From Phragmites australis (lineage: Eukaryota > Streptophyta > Magnoliopsida > Poales > Poaceae), in assembly GCF_958298935.1 (NCBI RefSeq), contig NC_084922.1:15564501-15628500 (forward strand): a stretch of DNA of 64,000 bases, read 5' to 3'. Positions 35,761-46,879 of the stretch are shown here, piece by piece (within the stretch, counting starts at the first letter, position 1; each line of letters opens with the position of its first letter). A program made the position numbers and the translations under genes. The notes beneath the pieces are model-generated. The model was not told the DNA's origin and ran no database searches. It worked only from the letters and a program-made list of their open reading frames with translations.

Positions 35761-38101
35761 TTTGTACCAGAGCCAGGCTACGGTTTTTCCTCCGCCGATC
35801 GCATGTGCGCCAGAACATCAATAAGTTATGGTTGTTTTGAACTCTTTGCCAAATTTATGAGAGCAATTTAGTATGTGTAATTTGAGGTATCATCTTCTTA
35901 TGAAGAAAGATAGAAAACTCTCTCACGGAAAGATCAGAAACTCAAATAATTTTGAGTTGCACCTGGGAGAGAAAAAACACAAAAGAAATTGACAAAAGAG
36001 GAAGGCTAGAGGTGATCTTAGAGATAAGCTTAAGAGGAAATGCGATCATGATGATCGTGGAAATTATGACTCATCATAGAGAAATGATAAGACTAAGAAG
36101 GATTTTGTTTGTCACAACTGTGGTTAGATTGGGCATTTCAGAGCTAACTATAGAAAAAAGAAGAAGCATAATGATCAAAAGAAGCGGACCAATTAGCCGG
36201 ATGATAATAAAGGCAACCCTTGAACTGAAGGTATGCACTATATTTTTGTATATACCGAATCTTTATTTACTACAACTCTTCCAAATAGTTAGGTTGTCAA
36301 TTCTGGTTCTACATCTTATATTGCTAGAGATCATAAGTGTTTTTACATACAAACAATTCCAAAGAAAAATAGATAGGTCTAGTTAGGCACTAATGCTAAA
36401 GCTGATATACTTGGAATTGAAAATTATGTCCTTAAACTCCCTGGTGGAGAAAAAATTATTGTTAAAGGATGCATTATACTCACCTAGCATGTGAATAAAT
36501 TTAATCTCTGTTTCTCAATTGGAATCAATTGGTTACGATGTACTATTTGGAAAAGAAATGGTCAAAATATTGTTGAATGAGACATTAGTGCATACTGTAA
36601 TTTGTCGCGATGGTCTTTATTTTCTTAATGATCTATTAAATGGTGAGAATATTGATTGTTTAGTTGGCGAAGATAATTCCACAGGGAGGAATATTTGCAG
36701 TAGGAACACATGCTCGTAATCATATTTATGGTATTTACGACTTGGTCACATATTTAAAAACAGAATTAAGAGGATTATTAATTCTGAAATTCTGAACTTT
36801 TAAGTGGCAGGATTATGGTACTTGTGAAGCATGTATAATGGGTATACTGACCCGTGCACCTTTTCCAAGGCGGAAAGATCTAATGAACTTCTTTCTATTA
36901 TTCATTCTGATATTTGTGGTGAAATATCTATTCCCACTAAAGGTTAAAAGATTTATTTTATCACATTCATTGATGATTATTCTAGATATGGTTATGTGTA
37001 TCTTCTTAAACACAAGTCGGAAGGTTGTGATGTTTTCAAGAAATTTAAGACAGAAGTGGAAATCAGTTAAATAAAAAATTAAAGTTTTAAGAACTGATCG
37101 TGTGGGAGAATACATTTCAAGAATTTTAAATGATTTTTTCAAAGAGCATAGAATTATTCATCACTATACTATGCCATATACTCCGTAACAAAATGGTGTA
37201 CATGAGCGGAGGAATAGAACACTCATGAATATAGTTAGGTATATGATGGCATACTCAGATCTCCTTTATCTTTTTGGGGTGAAGCTTTATATAATGTTGC
37301 TTATTTGTTGAATCATTCACTATCAAAAGCTGTCAGAGTTACTCCTCATGAGTTATAGACTGGAAGAAAACCCTAACTTCGTCATTTAGCTGTTTGGGGT
37401 TGTAATGCTCAAATTAGAGTGCCAAATTAGAATTGTACTAAGTTGCAACCTAAAAGCACACCAAGAATTTTTATTTAGTATTCTATGGATTCAAAAGGGT
37501 ATCGGTTTTATGATCCTGAAAATGATAAACTGGTGGAAAGTATGGATGCAATATTTCTACATCAGAATACACCTCGCCATGCTAAGCGTGTAAGGGTGGA
37601 ATTATTGGCAACTCCGCAAAAGCCACAGATGAATACATCTAGAATTAACTCAACTAATGAGGAAAATCAAACCCCAGGAGAAAACACAAGTCAAACTTCC
37701 AACACTAACATGCTTAGGAGAAGTGGGAGGAATACACAAACACCTTCATATTTAGATAATTATTATGTGTCTCTAGGGGAAGTGCACTCTAAAATTTCAG
37801 ATTTAAAGAAATACCCAAAGACTTATAAAGAAGCCATTAGTTGTCCTCAATCAAAACTATGGGTGGAAGCAATACGGAAAGATTAAACTCAATGAGGAAG
37901 AATAAAGTTTGAGAACTTGTTACTTTACCAAATAACCACAAGCCCATAGGGTGTAAATGGATATTTAAAAGGAAACTTAATGCAATAGGCCAAGTGGAAA
38001 AATATAAGTCTAGGCTTATTGCTAAAGGTTTTATACAAAGAGAAGGTGTTGATTTTGTGGAAACTTTTTCTCATGTTGTGAAGTTTACTTCTATTCGCAT
38101 T

Positions 38102-39571
38102 TGTCGGAGGGTGAACTCATATCGCAGGGATCCTGAGGGACCCCTTTTTGAGATTCGGTCGGGGGGATGATTCTGAATATGTTTGCGGGAGAAATAAATG
38201 GATGTAAATGCGACGGCAGGTGGGGTGGAATGATCTAATGTAGAAAGAAGTAAATGCACTGGAGGGATTTTTAGACAGGTTCGGGCCGCACTGAGCGTAA
38301 TATCCTACTCTTGTGTGGATGCTATAAATGCCCTAAGAATGTTTCTCAGGAATGTTGCTAGTTAAAAGAATGTTTGTCTATCCTAGAGCTTCGGGCTCCT
38401 TGTTCTTCGATGGTCTCAGCTTTTGTGTTTGTACTGAGGTGTTCTTCAGCCTCTGAGAATGTGTGTCCCAGCCTTTTGGCCTACGAGAGTCCTCTGAAAG
38501 TTCCTCTAAGAGTCGTCTTTATCCATGCCCGCCGGCTCTCTTAAATACCCGCCAGCGGTAGTGTGCCCCGAAAGGGAGGGCACGAGTTCCAAGGCGCCAT
38601 AAATGGAAAAGCGGTCATTATGGGCTGCTGCACGAGGTGACGAGGGGTTGAAAACGCGCCCCCTGCCCTGTCTTCGGTCGTCATGATGGCGCTGGCAACG
38701 GGCGCCGTGGAGAGGGCCCACTGGGCAGCCGCAGAACAGCCAGACGTGCCCGCCCGGTCTTGTTCGTCTGACACAGCAGGGCGGTAGGCGGGACGCCTCG
38801 GGCCTTGCGATGCTATCCCGAGGTGCGCCGGATGACGCGGGATGGGACCCGTGCATTAAATGTCCCCACGCCCTTCTGCCAGAATGTGGCAGGGACTGAC
38901 ACCGAGCGTGGCAGGAGCAGTTGGAGGTGACAGGCCACGCGCCCTCTTAAATGCGGCATCGGGCCTTTCACAGGCTGACACCTCACTACTGGACCCTTGT
39001 GGGGGCCACTGACGAGGGACTTCTTGGGCCGTCGGGGAACCGAGTGCTCGGGGGTCACTGTTTATATCCCCGAGTACTCTCTCCCGGAAACGCCCTCTCT
39101 TGGTCCTTAGGGAACCGAGTGCTCTGGGGCCACTGTTCACGGCTCCGAGCACTCTCTCCCGGAATTGACTGTTCGGATCCTCGGGGAACCGAGTGCTCGG
39201 GGGCCGCTATTCACAGCCCCGAGCACTCTCTCCCGGAACTACCTTCCTTGGGTCCTCGGGGTACTCGGGGGCTACTGTTCGCGGCCCCGAGCACACCCTT
39301 CTCGGTACTCGGCTTTTCTGGTCGTCGGGGGACTTAGGTGCTCGGGGGCCACTGTTCATGACCCCGAGCACTCTCTTCCCGATCACTTGGTCTTCGCAGA
39401 TCATCGGGGAACCCGGGTACTCTGGGACCACTGTTCATGGCCCCGAGCGCCCTCTCCCGGGACTTAGTCTTTCTGTGCCTCGCGGAGATGATCCCTGCGG
39501 GAAGGCGCCACGTGGCAAACTGCTGGCCTGGCCTCGGGATTCGGGGACCCCTGGTTCCTGATTCACCGACA
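38102..39571 (+). mobile_element. Solo LTR nested in the Copia reverse-transcriptase gene
   Basis: Starts TGTCGGAGGGTGAAC and ends GATTCACCGACA (inverted TGTCGG/CCGACA) and is flanked by exact 5-bp duplications GCATT (38097-38101 and 39572-39576). Removing it rejoins the interrupted reverse-transcriptase reading. It has no internal genes, so it is the product of LTR-LTR recombination. GC-rich, in contrast to the A/T-rich host Copia, with a minisatellite in its 3' third. Confidence 0.93.
39035..39465 (+). repeat. ~73-bp minisatellite inside the solo LTR
   Basis: About six units carrying CCGAGTGCTCGGGGGCCACT followed by CCCCGAGCACTCTCTCCCGG, spaced 71-82 bp. Each unit holds a self-complementary CGAGTGCTCGGGG / CCCCGAGCACTC pair able to form a hairpin. 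Confidence 0.85.
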
Positions 39572-40871
39572 GCATTATTAGTGCTTTAACGACTTATTAT
39601 GATCTTGAACTCCACCAAATAGATGTCAAAACTGCTTTTCTTAATGGTCATTTGGAGGAGGACGTATATATGCTTCAGTCAGAAGGTTTTGGAGAAAAAA
39701 GAAATGAAAATAAGATTTGCAAATTGAATAGTTCAATTTATGGTCTCAAATAAGCTTCACGTCAATGGTATATTCTTTTTGATAATGCTATAACGTCATA
39801 TGGTTTTTCAATGATAGAAGGTGATCATTGCATATATTCAAAAGTTAATGGTAAAAAATTTGTGCTACTATCTTTATATGTTGATGATATTCTTATTACT
39901 TCTAATGATAAATTTACATAGATAGAAGTTAAATCTAGGTTGTCTTCTAAATTTGATATGAAAGATAGGGAAGAAACTTCCTATGTTTTGGGAGTGGAAA
40001 TACATAGAAATTGGAATAAATGACTTCTTGGTTTGTCCTAAAAGTCTTATCTTCATAGTGTTTTAAAAAGATTCTCTATGAAAAATTGCAAACCTGTTAA
40101 TATACCTTTGGTAAAGTGAACTAAACTCATTGAGGAAATGTATCAAAAACTCCTAAGCAAAAAGATAGAATGACTGGCATTCCTTATTCTTCAGCTTTGG
40201 GATGTCTTATGTATGCTATGTTATTCACATGACCTGACCTTAGCCATGCTTTGGAATTCTTAGTAGATATCAAAAGAATACTAGGGAAGAGCACTGGAAA
40301 CAAATGAAACATGTACTGTGTTATGCCAAAGGAATTTTAGATTATTCATTATGTTTTAACAGTCATAATCTTCAGCTGCAGGGTTATACTTATGCTGATT
40401 GATAAGGGGATCTGGATGACCGAAAATCTACTTCAGGTTATATATTCACTTTGGCAAGAGGTGCTATTTCTTAGTGTAGCAGAAAGAATAATTATGTTGC
40501 TCTTTCTTCCATGCTGAATATATTGCTGCATCTAAGGCAACAAAGGAAGGCGTATGTCTAAGGGAATTTCTTGCATCAATTAAGGTCGTGGAAAGTGTAT
40601 CACAACTTGTCACTATTTTTTGATAATCTGGTGGCGATCAAGGTTTCCAAATATCCCAAATTTCATAGTAAAAGTAAACAAATTGGGGGAAGGTATCACT
40701 ATATTCGTAATGTAATAAATATATGCAAGTCTGTTCGTTTGGTTTATTTTCCTAGTACCAGTATAGTTGCAGATCCATTGACTAAGCCAGTTAATCAGGA
40801 ATTATTTTCTCAGCATATTAGAGACATGGACCTTCGTTTTATTGATTGAAATGTTTTAGCCAAGTGGGAGA

Positions 40872-41580
40872 TGTTGGACTTTTATGTGGCTTTTAACATT
40901 TATTCACGGTTATACTTTTTTCTAGTCAACTCAATGTGGAAATATTTGTTTGACTGTTGTATATGATGGGGAATATTTGATGCGGAATTCAACTCAAAAA
41001 ATTAATACTTGAGGTGCCGAGAATGACTATGCTGAAATACAGTAGGGGAATTGATTGTGATGTACTTTACTGAAATTTATATGTACATACATGTTTTAGC
41101 CCGGGTACAACACATGGTAGAATAGTTGGATTTGCTTTGCAAGATCGACTCCGCATGCTGTTGGCCCATATGATCACATTGGAATTAATATCATATATAA
41201 TATGATTATGACACATGGCTCACATATATGTGCTAGAGACTAGTATGTTGTAGACTCATATAACTGACGTATCTGATCGTGGTTGATGACATGGTTCAGA
41301 AGTCTAATGGTTTATCTGGAAATAGGTGTAGCACATGAAAGTAGAGTCTATAAATAGGTCCCTACCCTTCAACCTCATCATACATTGTGAGTGACACCAT
41401 GGATAAGGCTTAGGGACAGAGGGTAGACCGTATAACCCACAATCCCGGAAATAGGTGTAGCATGTGAAAGTGAAGTCTATAAATAGGTTCCTACCCTCTA
41501 GTCTCATCATGCATTGTGAGTGATACAACGGATAAGGCTTAGGAATAAAGGGTAGACTATATAACCCGCAACCCCTAACA
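40872..41580 (+). repeat. Copia 3' LTR with internal 129-bp duplication
   Basis: 709 bp; starts TGTTGGACTTTTATG. A 129-bp segment is tandemly duplicated (41318-41446 and 41447-41575), each copy carrying TCTATAAATAGG, so the LTR has two TATA-like promoters. The 5' LTR has one copy. Confidence 0.88.
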
Positions 41581-42317
41581 GAGGTGGAGCCAGAGCGCTA
41601 TCGCGCCGCTCGGAGGAGAAATCGGAGTGCCCTCGCACCGCGTAGAGGAGGATGTGTCACATCGCTGCCCCTCACTGATTAGGCCGCCGCTGCCACCGGG
41701 GAAGAACGACCCTAACACTAGGATTTTGGTGTTTTTCTTTTTTCTTTTCATGAATTTTTTAGTTGAAACTTTGTGTGGGTTAGAAAAATTGGACCTCAAA
41801 GTTTTGATGCACATGGAAATTTGGACTTAGAAACTTTGATGAAGTTGGAATTTTTTACTTATATTTTTTTATAAGTTGGAAATTCAGACTTGAAACTTTG
41901 GATAAAAATGGAAATCCGGACTTGGAACCTTTTACCCACTTGGAATTTTGACTTGAAATGTTTTAGCTCAGATGGTTTGAGTCGCATTTGTTAAGGGGAC
42001 GTAGGGAAGGAGGACAGAGGAGACAATCTGGGAATGTTGGAACGGAGGTGAGAACTAGACAAGCTCGATCGCGTGCTCCTTACCTAGCAACGATTGCAAA
42101 CTAGTTGCTCCCCTTGCTCTCTGTGTGCAGGCAATTGATCTGAAAAAAAATTAGTGCGACCTTTTCCATGTAAAACTAATGAACCAGCAATTTTCCTAGA
42201 GCCGATAATTTGGAGATTCGACCGTGACCATCATTTGGTCCTTGGGAAGGAGCTCTCGAATTCACCAGGGTTAACCATTGTATTTAAGTATATAAATTAT
42301 GCTGGCACTAGCCAAAA

Positions 42318-42334
42318 GCTGGAGTAGCTCAGTT

Positions 42335-42367
<33 letters not shown>

Positions 42368-42391
42368 GAGGTTCAAGCCCTCCCTCTAGCG
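42318..42391 (+). tRNA. tRNA-Asn (anticodon GUU)
   Basis: 74 nt, without an intron, folding into the standard cloverleaf. The acceptor stem GCTGGAG pairs with CTCTAGC (one G-T pair), discriminator base G. The anticodon GTT is at 42352-42354 in a GGCTGTTAACC loop region. A box (TAGCTCAGTTGG) and B box (GGTTCAAGCCC) are both present, and TTTTT follows at once as the RNA polymerase III terminator. A CAA lies a few bases upstream, as is usual for plant tRNA starts. No CCA is encoded, as expected for a nuclear gene. Confidence 0.97.
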
Positions 42392-42396
42392 TTTTT
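42392..42396 (+). terminator. RNA polymerase III T-run terminator
   Basis: Five T residues immediately after the tRNA-Asn discriminator base. Confidence 0.85.
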
Positions 42397-42575
42397 CTTA
42401 TGTTTTTTTGGTTTTAATGCTAACAATTTTTTTAAATTTCATCCCACAGTTAGCCGGTCACCAACTGCCTGCATGCTAATCCATCTCCAGCTCTAGGGAG
42501 CTACCAATGACACCCCTGCTGTCGTCCCCGTCGTCGACAGGCTGCGCGAGTGAGCGTTGTGGGAGACGGCGGGGG

Positions 42576-43000
42576 TCACTTGGGGTCGCAGACCGGGCAT
42601 CTCCTCCGGCAGTCGTCCATCGTCAGCCAGCACCACGATTTGTACATCAAGCAGCAGTAGCAGGTGATGCCGTCCGCACATGGCGACTTCTGACAGAATA
42701 TCAGGTAAATCTTGCTCCCGCCGTATCGCTCCCCGCCCCGCCCCGGCCGGCCGCAGCCTCCATCTCTCTGGTGCTCCCTCCTCCGGCGACGTCCAGCTCT
42801 CGCGCACCTATCACGATACATATGCGCTTGGGATCGTCAGCTAAAAATCTAGCAGGAATTACCGAATCACGGACATGCATGCATGGAACTTACAGTGTGC
42901 AGGGATGGCGTGGATTCCGAGGAGCACGACGAGGAGAATCGTCGCTGCATCTGAGCTCAAACAGCCATGGTCGCCGGTCGCCGCCCTTCATATTGGCTCT
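42576..43000 (-). CDS. MEG/ESF1-like secreted cysteine-rich peptide (possibly damaged)
   Basis: The last exon (minus strand, stop at 42576-42578) encodes a nine-cysteine module: FCQKSPCADG, ITCYCCLMYKSWCW, then LTMDDCRRRCPVCDPK. CYCC with the following CW and DC...CP.C spacing matches MEG/ESF1-type peptides, secreted signals of endosperm transfer cells and embryo. An upstream exon near 42893-43000 encodes a signal-peptide-like ATILLVVLLGIHAIPAH ending at a GTAAGT donor. The only nearby ATG (MKGGDRRPW) is in another frame, so either one base has been gained or the start lies elsewhere; the exact acceptor is also unclear. Family assignment rests on cysteine pattern only. It sits 0.2 kb from the tRNA-Asn gene. 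Confidence 0.6.
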
Positions 43001-43009
43001 CGTGTTGTG

Positions 43010-43370
43010 TTCTATTGCCTTGCTCGATTGCTCAATTCTCTTTTGCCCTGCAGAGGAGATGAACAGGCGTATAGGCTAGCAGGGTAGCAGTTTTTTTTTT
43101 TTTTTGAGGGGCTAGCTGAGTATACACATGCTTTCTCTCTGAGGGTTGGAGACATACGAAAACCGGATGCACCATTAATAATTGCAGCGTATCCTATACA
43201 TGGGATGTAATCACTTATTGTATTTGGGTGCACTCGTGCAATCTAGGCTCCACGTCCAGAGCGCAGAATCTATATCTACCCTCCTGTAAAATCTACGAGG
43301 TACAGTAGATTCGATCTATTTGTCTAATTGAGTTGATCAAATCATTATCGTGCAATGCTGAATCTTATTC
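43010..43370. other. Intergenic DNA upstream of the MEG-like gene
   Basis: A poly-T tract (about 43091-43105) and A/T-rich DNA. Presumed promoter side of the MEG-like gene; no other gene seen. Confidence 0.4.
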
Positions 43371-43377
43371 CTTCTTC

Positions 43378-43515
43378 AAAAAATACATTTAATATTACAT
43401 CATTTGCTTTTCATACCTAGACATTCAATATTTACCTTCCATACATTTTAAAAATACGTTTAATCTCTTATTATTTACCTTCTATTTAAATTTCCAATAT
43501 TATTTTTCATACATT
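43378..43515 (-). repeat. Dimer of the 71-bp A/T-rich repeat, copy 2 (inverted)
   Basis: AAAATACATTTAAT...CATTCAATATTTACC and AAATACGTTTAATCTC...TTTCCAATATT are two units complementary to the repeat at 25883-26020. Divergence is moderate, and again two units lie in tandem. Confidence 0.65.
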
Positions 43516-44049
43516 CACAACCAAAATTTCTCAAACTGAAAAGTCGTAGCAATATGAGCCTATCACAATTATTTCAGAATCTTTGCCGGTCGTGGCAAGT
43601 AGTGGCGTGTTGTAAAGTTTTTGCCACGTTTTTTTATTTCGTGATAATAATTGTTTATTTGCCTCAATGTCAGCAAGGCAATTGGCCACATTTACAACAA
43701 TTATTAACGTGGAGGTAAACATTTTGTTGCCACATTATATTTTATTAATTGTTTGTGGCAATATATTCATTCTAAGTTAAAATTGTGAGAATTTTACAAT
43801 TGGCCTCGCTGCTATGAACAGGAGATGAACCTAAGACCTCAGCACTGCATGTGCGATGTTTTACTACGACGCAAAAGCTACTGTTTGTGTATAAAATGGA
43901 AATAATATAATTTATCCTCTCACTTAATGTGAAAATATATAGAAAACTTGGTAATAGTTAAAAATTGTGGTAATAGTGTTTGCATATTACAACACTTATT
44001 CAATCATGGCGATAAAACTTTTATATTGGAACTATATAGAAGTACATAT

Positions 44050-45000
44050 GGAAGACCAAGATGTCGTGTAGAGGGATGAATAGACATTTATTTAAAAATT
44101 TGAATTTGCAGCGGAAATTAGTAAAATCGGAAGTTACGACCTTAACTGGAACTTCCGAATTCAACTCGGATATTCAGTGACATTGAGAACAATTAAAGTT
44201 TAAACACTACTCAATTCTAGTACTTGTAATGTATATTGAAGGGATCGGTGACGTTCTAAGAGGCAGGGAGGAGGGGATTGAATTAGGACACTTAGAACTA
44301 TTTCAGCTCTAAAAACAACACAAGATAAACATATATCAATTTCTATCTAAATATGCTCTAGGTTTACCTAGTGTGTCTACTCTACCGATCAAAGTACTTG
44401 CAACATATCTAAGAAGGTAAATTGCAAGAATGTAAATACAGAAATATAAATAAGGTAGTGAGAATAAACTCGGTATAAGGAATTTTTTCCCTGTGGTATT
44501 AATGGCATTAATATCACCCTTAGTCCATATTGAAGCTCCATAAAGGATATACTCCCGGTCGATACCTGGTCACAGATATTGAGCCAACAAATCACAAAGA
44601 TAAGGCTTCCACCTAAGCCACCAAGGCAAAGTCTCACCACTAGTCTCTCTTCCGATTCCTTGCTGTCGTGATTACTTCAGAGCTTGAGCCACCAAGACAA
44701 GGGTCTCTTCGTCCCCGCACAATCGTATTGCTACCGCTCTACACCAAGTAGGAGGCCCAACAAGCTTACCGGCGAGTCACTAAGACTTTAAGGTGCTGGT
44801 GTACCACTTGGTACAAGGTTGAATCACTCCTTGATCCACTCTCTAGGCAGCAATCACCTAGCAACACTCTCTTTAGACCTATAAACACTAAACACTCCCT
44901 AATCTTATGTTTAATTGTCTTAGATAATCACTTTAAATACTTTGGTGGCTTGGATGCCTCCCCAGGTGTAAGACCCTGAAACACTTTGCTTAATTGCCTT
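44050..45000 (-). repeat. LTR-like fragments in reverse orientation
   Basis: GATGTCGTGTAGAGGGATGA at about 44059 is the complement of the CATCTATTCACCTCTCTAAA-type motif seen at 14508 in the LTR nested in CACTA 2. A second similar border (GACGTTCTAAGAGG) is at about 44250. The remainder has no coding signal. Confidence 0.4.
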
Positions 45001-45079
45001 GGATGTCTTGTATAGTTGATAAAATAAGTTTATATACAAATTAGCTCTTAAATTTATTTAGTTTTTATATGCTACTAAT

Positions 45080-45082
<3 letters not shown>

Positions 45083-45126
<44 letters not shown>
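45083..45126 (+). repeat. (AT)n microsatellite
   Basis: About 22 uninterrupted AT dinucleotides. Such tracts are typically length-variable. Confidence 0.97.
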
Positions 45127-45129
<3 letters not shown>

Positions 45130-45500
45130 TACATATATACACATGTATATAGTGTGGAATAACATGAGCATAGGGAGCCTGGCCCCTGGCCGCCCCCGTC
45201 TCCGCCCCTGCTTAGTGTGATTCAAGAAGTTTTGCAAGTGTTGGTTCGTGGTCTGATCCTCTCAAGGAGATATACATATAAGATTGGGAGCAGAAGGCAC
45301 GAAGGGCAGCACGGCTAGTTTCTAACTTGGGCTTGTTTTGTCTGATGCTGAGATCAGATGTGACGTCATTGAAGTGTGATGTAGCTAGGATTCATTCAAC
45401 ACGTGACAAGCTCGTCATCACCACCATCACTACCACCATAGCTTTTGTCTAGGAATCAGTACTACCACATTCGGATATCTACTCAATCTTCGAAATTCAG

Positions 45501-45720
45501 GTCGGAAATTTAATTTTTTTTAAAAATTTGACTGAAATTTGATAAAATTCAACTAAAATTTGTTCTAATTTGATTGGGCCGGAATTTTAGAAATTTTGTT
45601 CAAAATTCATGTTGGAAATTTAAATTTTTGATCAAATTTAACTGAAATTTGATGAAATTTGACTAAAATTTGTTCCAATTTAATTGGGTTGGAATTTCAT
45701 TTATATCTGAAATTTCTAAA
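45501..45720 (+). repeat. 110-bp diverged tandem duplication
   Basis: GTCGGAAATTTAA at 45501 and GTTGGAAATTTAA at 45611 start two copies rich in ACTGAAATTTGATGAAATT-type words, ~80 percent alike by eye. Confidence 0.7.
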
Positions 45721-45747
45721 ACTTTAGCAAAATTTGGTTCCCTGGTT

Positions 45748-45930
45748 GGCGGATACGGATACGAATCGGATATATCTCGAATTCTGATATCCACATTTGA
45801 ATCCGAATCTCGAAAACGAATTCGGATATATCCATTTTAGTATCCATTTCAGAAACAAATACGGATACAAATATTTATATTCATATTTTAACAGATACAA
45901 AATCGAATAATTCAGATTTCTTACCATCCA
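45748..45930. repeat. GGATAC/GAATCCG-rich block
   Basis: Many GGATA(C/T) and ATCCGAATC words in both orientations, like the block at 1776-1930 next to the hAT transposase. May be a subterminal region of a decayed or non-autonomous hAT element. Confidence 0.4.
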
Positions 45931-46194
45931 TTTTCAACCCAACTTGATACTACTTACCCGATATGAAGCCTTGACATCAACCGGGCAATATCCGCCAGCG
46001 CTTTGACGACTTTTGACGTACTATTCGTTGACTAGTCTGAGATGGCGAGCTATATATCCACCAAATAAGGTTGACCGTCCAATTTTTTTACTCCAACAAG
46101 TAACCGTCGGATGCACGGCACACCTTGAACAACTACCTTCTACTTGTACAGATTCCATATGTGTAGACACTTGCCTGAACCAGTTAGATATATA

Positions 46195-46870
46195 TGATTT
46201 TTTAAAATACTATTATTTTATTAAAAAATTGCAAAAATAAAAGTTAAAATCATAAAATTGTACGAATAGGTACCAAGTATCATTCTATGTGCCAACATTA
46301 TACATACAAGTGGGTGGGTCTATTGACACTCGTCCTATGTCCCAAGACGATCTTTAAAGAAAAAAATTTATTAACTTTTTTATATGATCTCGGATGGAAA
46401 TGATCTTTATATGAAAATTGTACATCTAGACGAGATCTACAACTTTATAGTTGAACAATTTTTCATTTGAATCCGTTTATATACCAAAAAAATGTTTATA
46501 AATTTAAGATTTGAAAAACTAGATTTGGAGCTTTCTAGCCATCTTTTGAGCATCTAAAATGGTTCAAATGTAAAAGTGTCCAATTATAAAGTTGTAAATA
46601 TCGTTGATAGGTATAAATTTCATATAAAGATCATTTTCATATGAGATCATATCAAAAAGTTTTGAATTTCTTTGAATATCGTCTGCGGGACACAAACCTG
46701 TTGGCACGCGGAGGTCTCCGAGCCCATTGACACATAGGATGTCAGCATGTTGAGTGTCGACAGGCCCCTAGTCGACACTCCGCGTGTCGAAAGGTATCTA
46801 TTTTTACAATTTTATAATTTTGACTATTATGTTTATAATTTTTAATAAAAATATTATTTTAAAAAAGGTT
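46195..46870. mobile_element. Fold-back type TIR element, 676 bp
   Basis: Outer arms 46195-46270 and 46795-46870 are inverted repeats ending ATTTTTTAAAATA / TATTATTTTAAAAAA. Inner arms 46367-46415 and 46617-46665 (ATGATCTCGGATGGAAATGA against TCATTTTCATATGAGATCAT) are also inverted, so nearly the whole element could fold. GATATATA precedes (46187-46194) and follows (46871-46878) it, an 8-bp candidate target duplication, though A/T-rich. No coding sequence. Confidence 0.65.
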
Positions 46871-46879
46871 GATATATAG

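Larger units (their letters stand above)
35950..40850 (+). pseudogene. Copia gag-pol remnant
   Basis: Near 36105 a CCHC zinc knuckle reads CHNCG, stop, IGHFRANY: a nonsense codon and a lost final cysteine. From about 36560 decayed GAG-pre-integrase and integrase segments follow. Reverse transcriptase starts before 38095 and resumes after the nested LTR with DVKTAFLNGHLEEDVYM and the catalytic YVDDILITSND at about 39880. RNase H ends with IKVSKYPKFHSKS, RYHYIRNVI and VADPLTKPVNQELF, stopping at 40847. Multiple stops and frameshifts rule out activity. Confidence 0.85.
35217..41580 (+). mobile_element. Ty1/Copia LTR retrotransposon, old and interrupted
   Basis: 5' LTR 35217-35760 and 3' LTR 40872-41580 share the same start (GTTGGA...TTTTA(C/T)GTGGCTT), middle and end (ACCGTATAACCC, CCCTAAC). 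Flanks are TAGGT and GAGGT, a 5-bp target duplication with one change. A decayed primer-binding site (ACCAGAGCC) follows the 5' LTR, and a purine tract (AAGTGGGAGA) precedes the 3' LTR. Coding remnants are in Copia order: gag zinc knuckle, integrase, reverse transcriptase, RNase H. LTR divergence and many stops mark an old insertion. Confidence 0.92.

Noticed and set aside
35952..36386. 144-residue plus-strand ORF
   Set aside because: Out-of-frame shadow of the Copia gag region; the real frame shows the zinc knuckle.
39035..39465. Regularly spaced repeats that might be read as a CRISPR array
   Set aside because: Units are adjoining diverged minisatellite copies without unique spacers, within a plant LTR bounded by target duplications.
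42507..43079. 190-residue plus-strand ORF opposite the MEG-like gene
   Set aside because: No domain, Ala/Pro/Ser/Arg-biased composition, and the opposite strand explains the region better through a cysteine-patterned exon and a signal-peptide exon.
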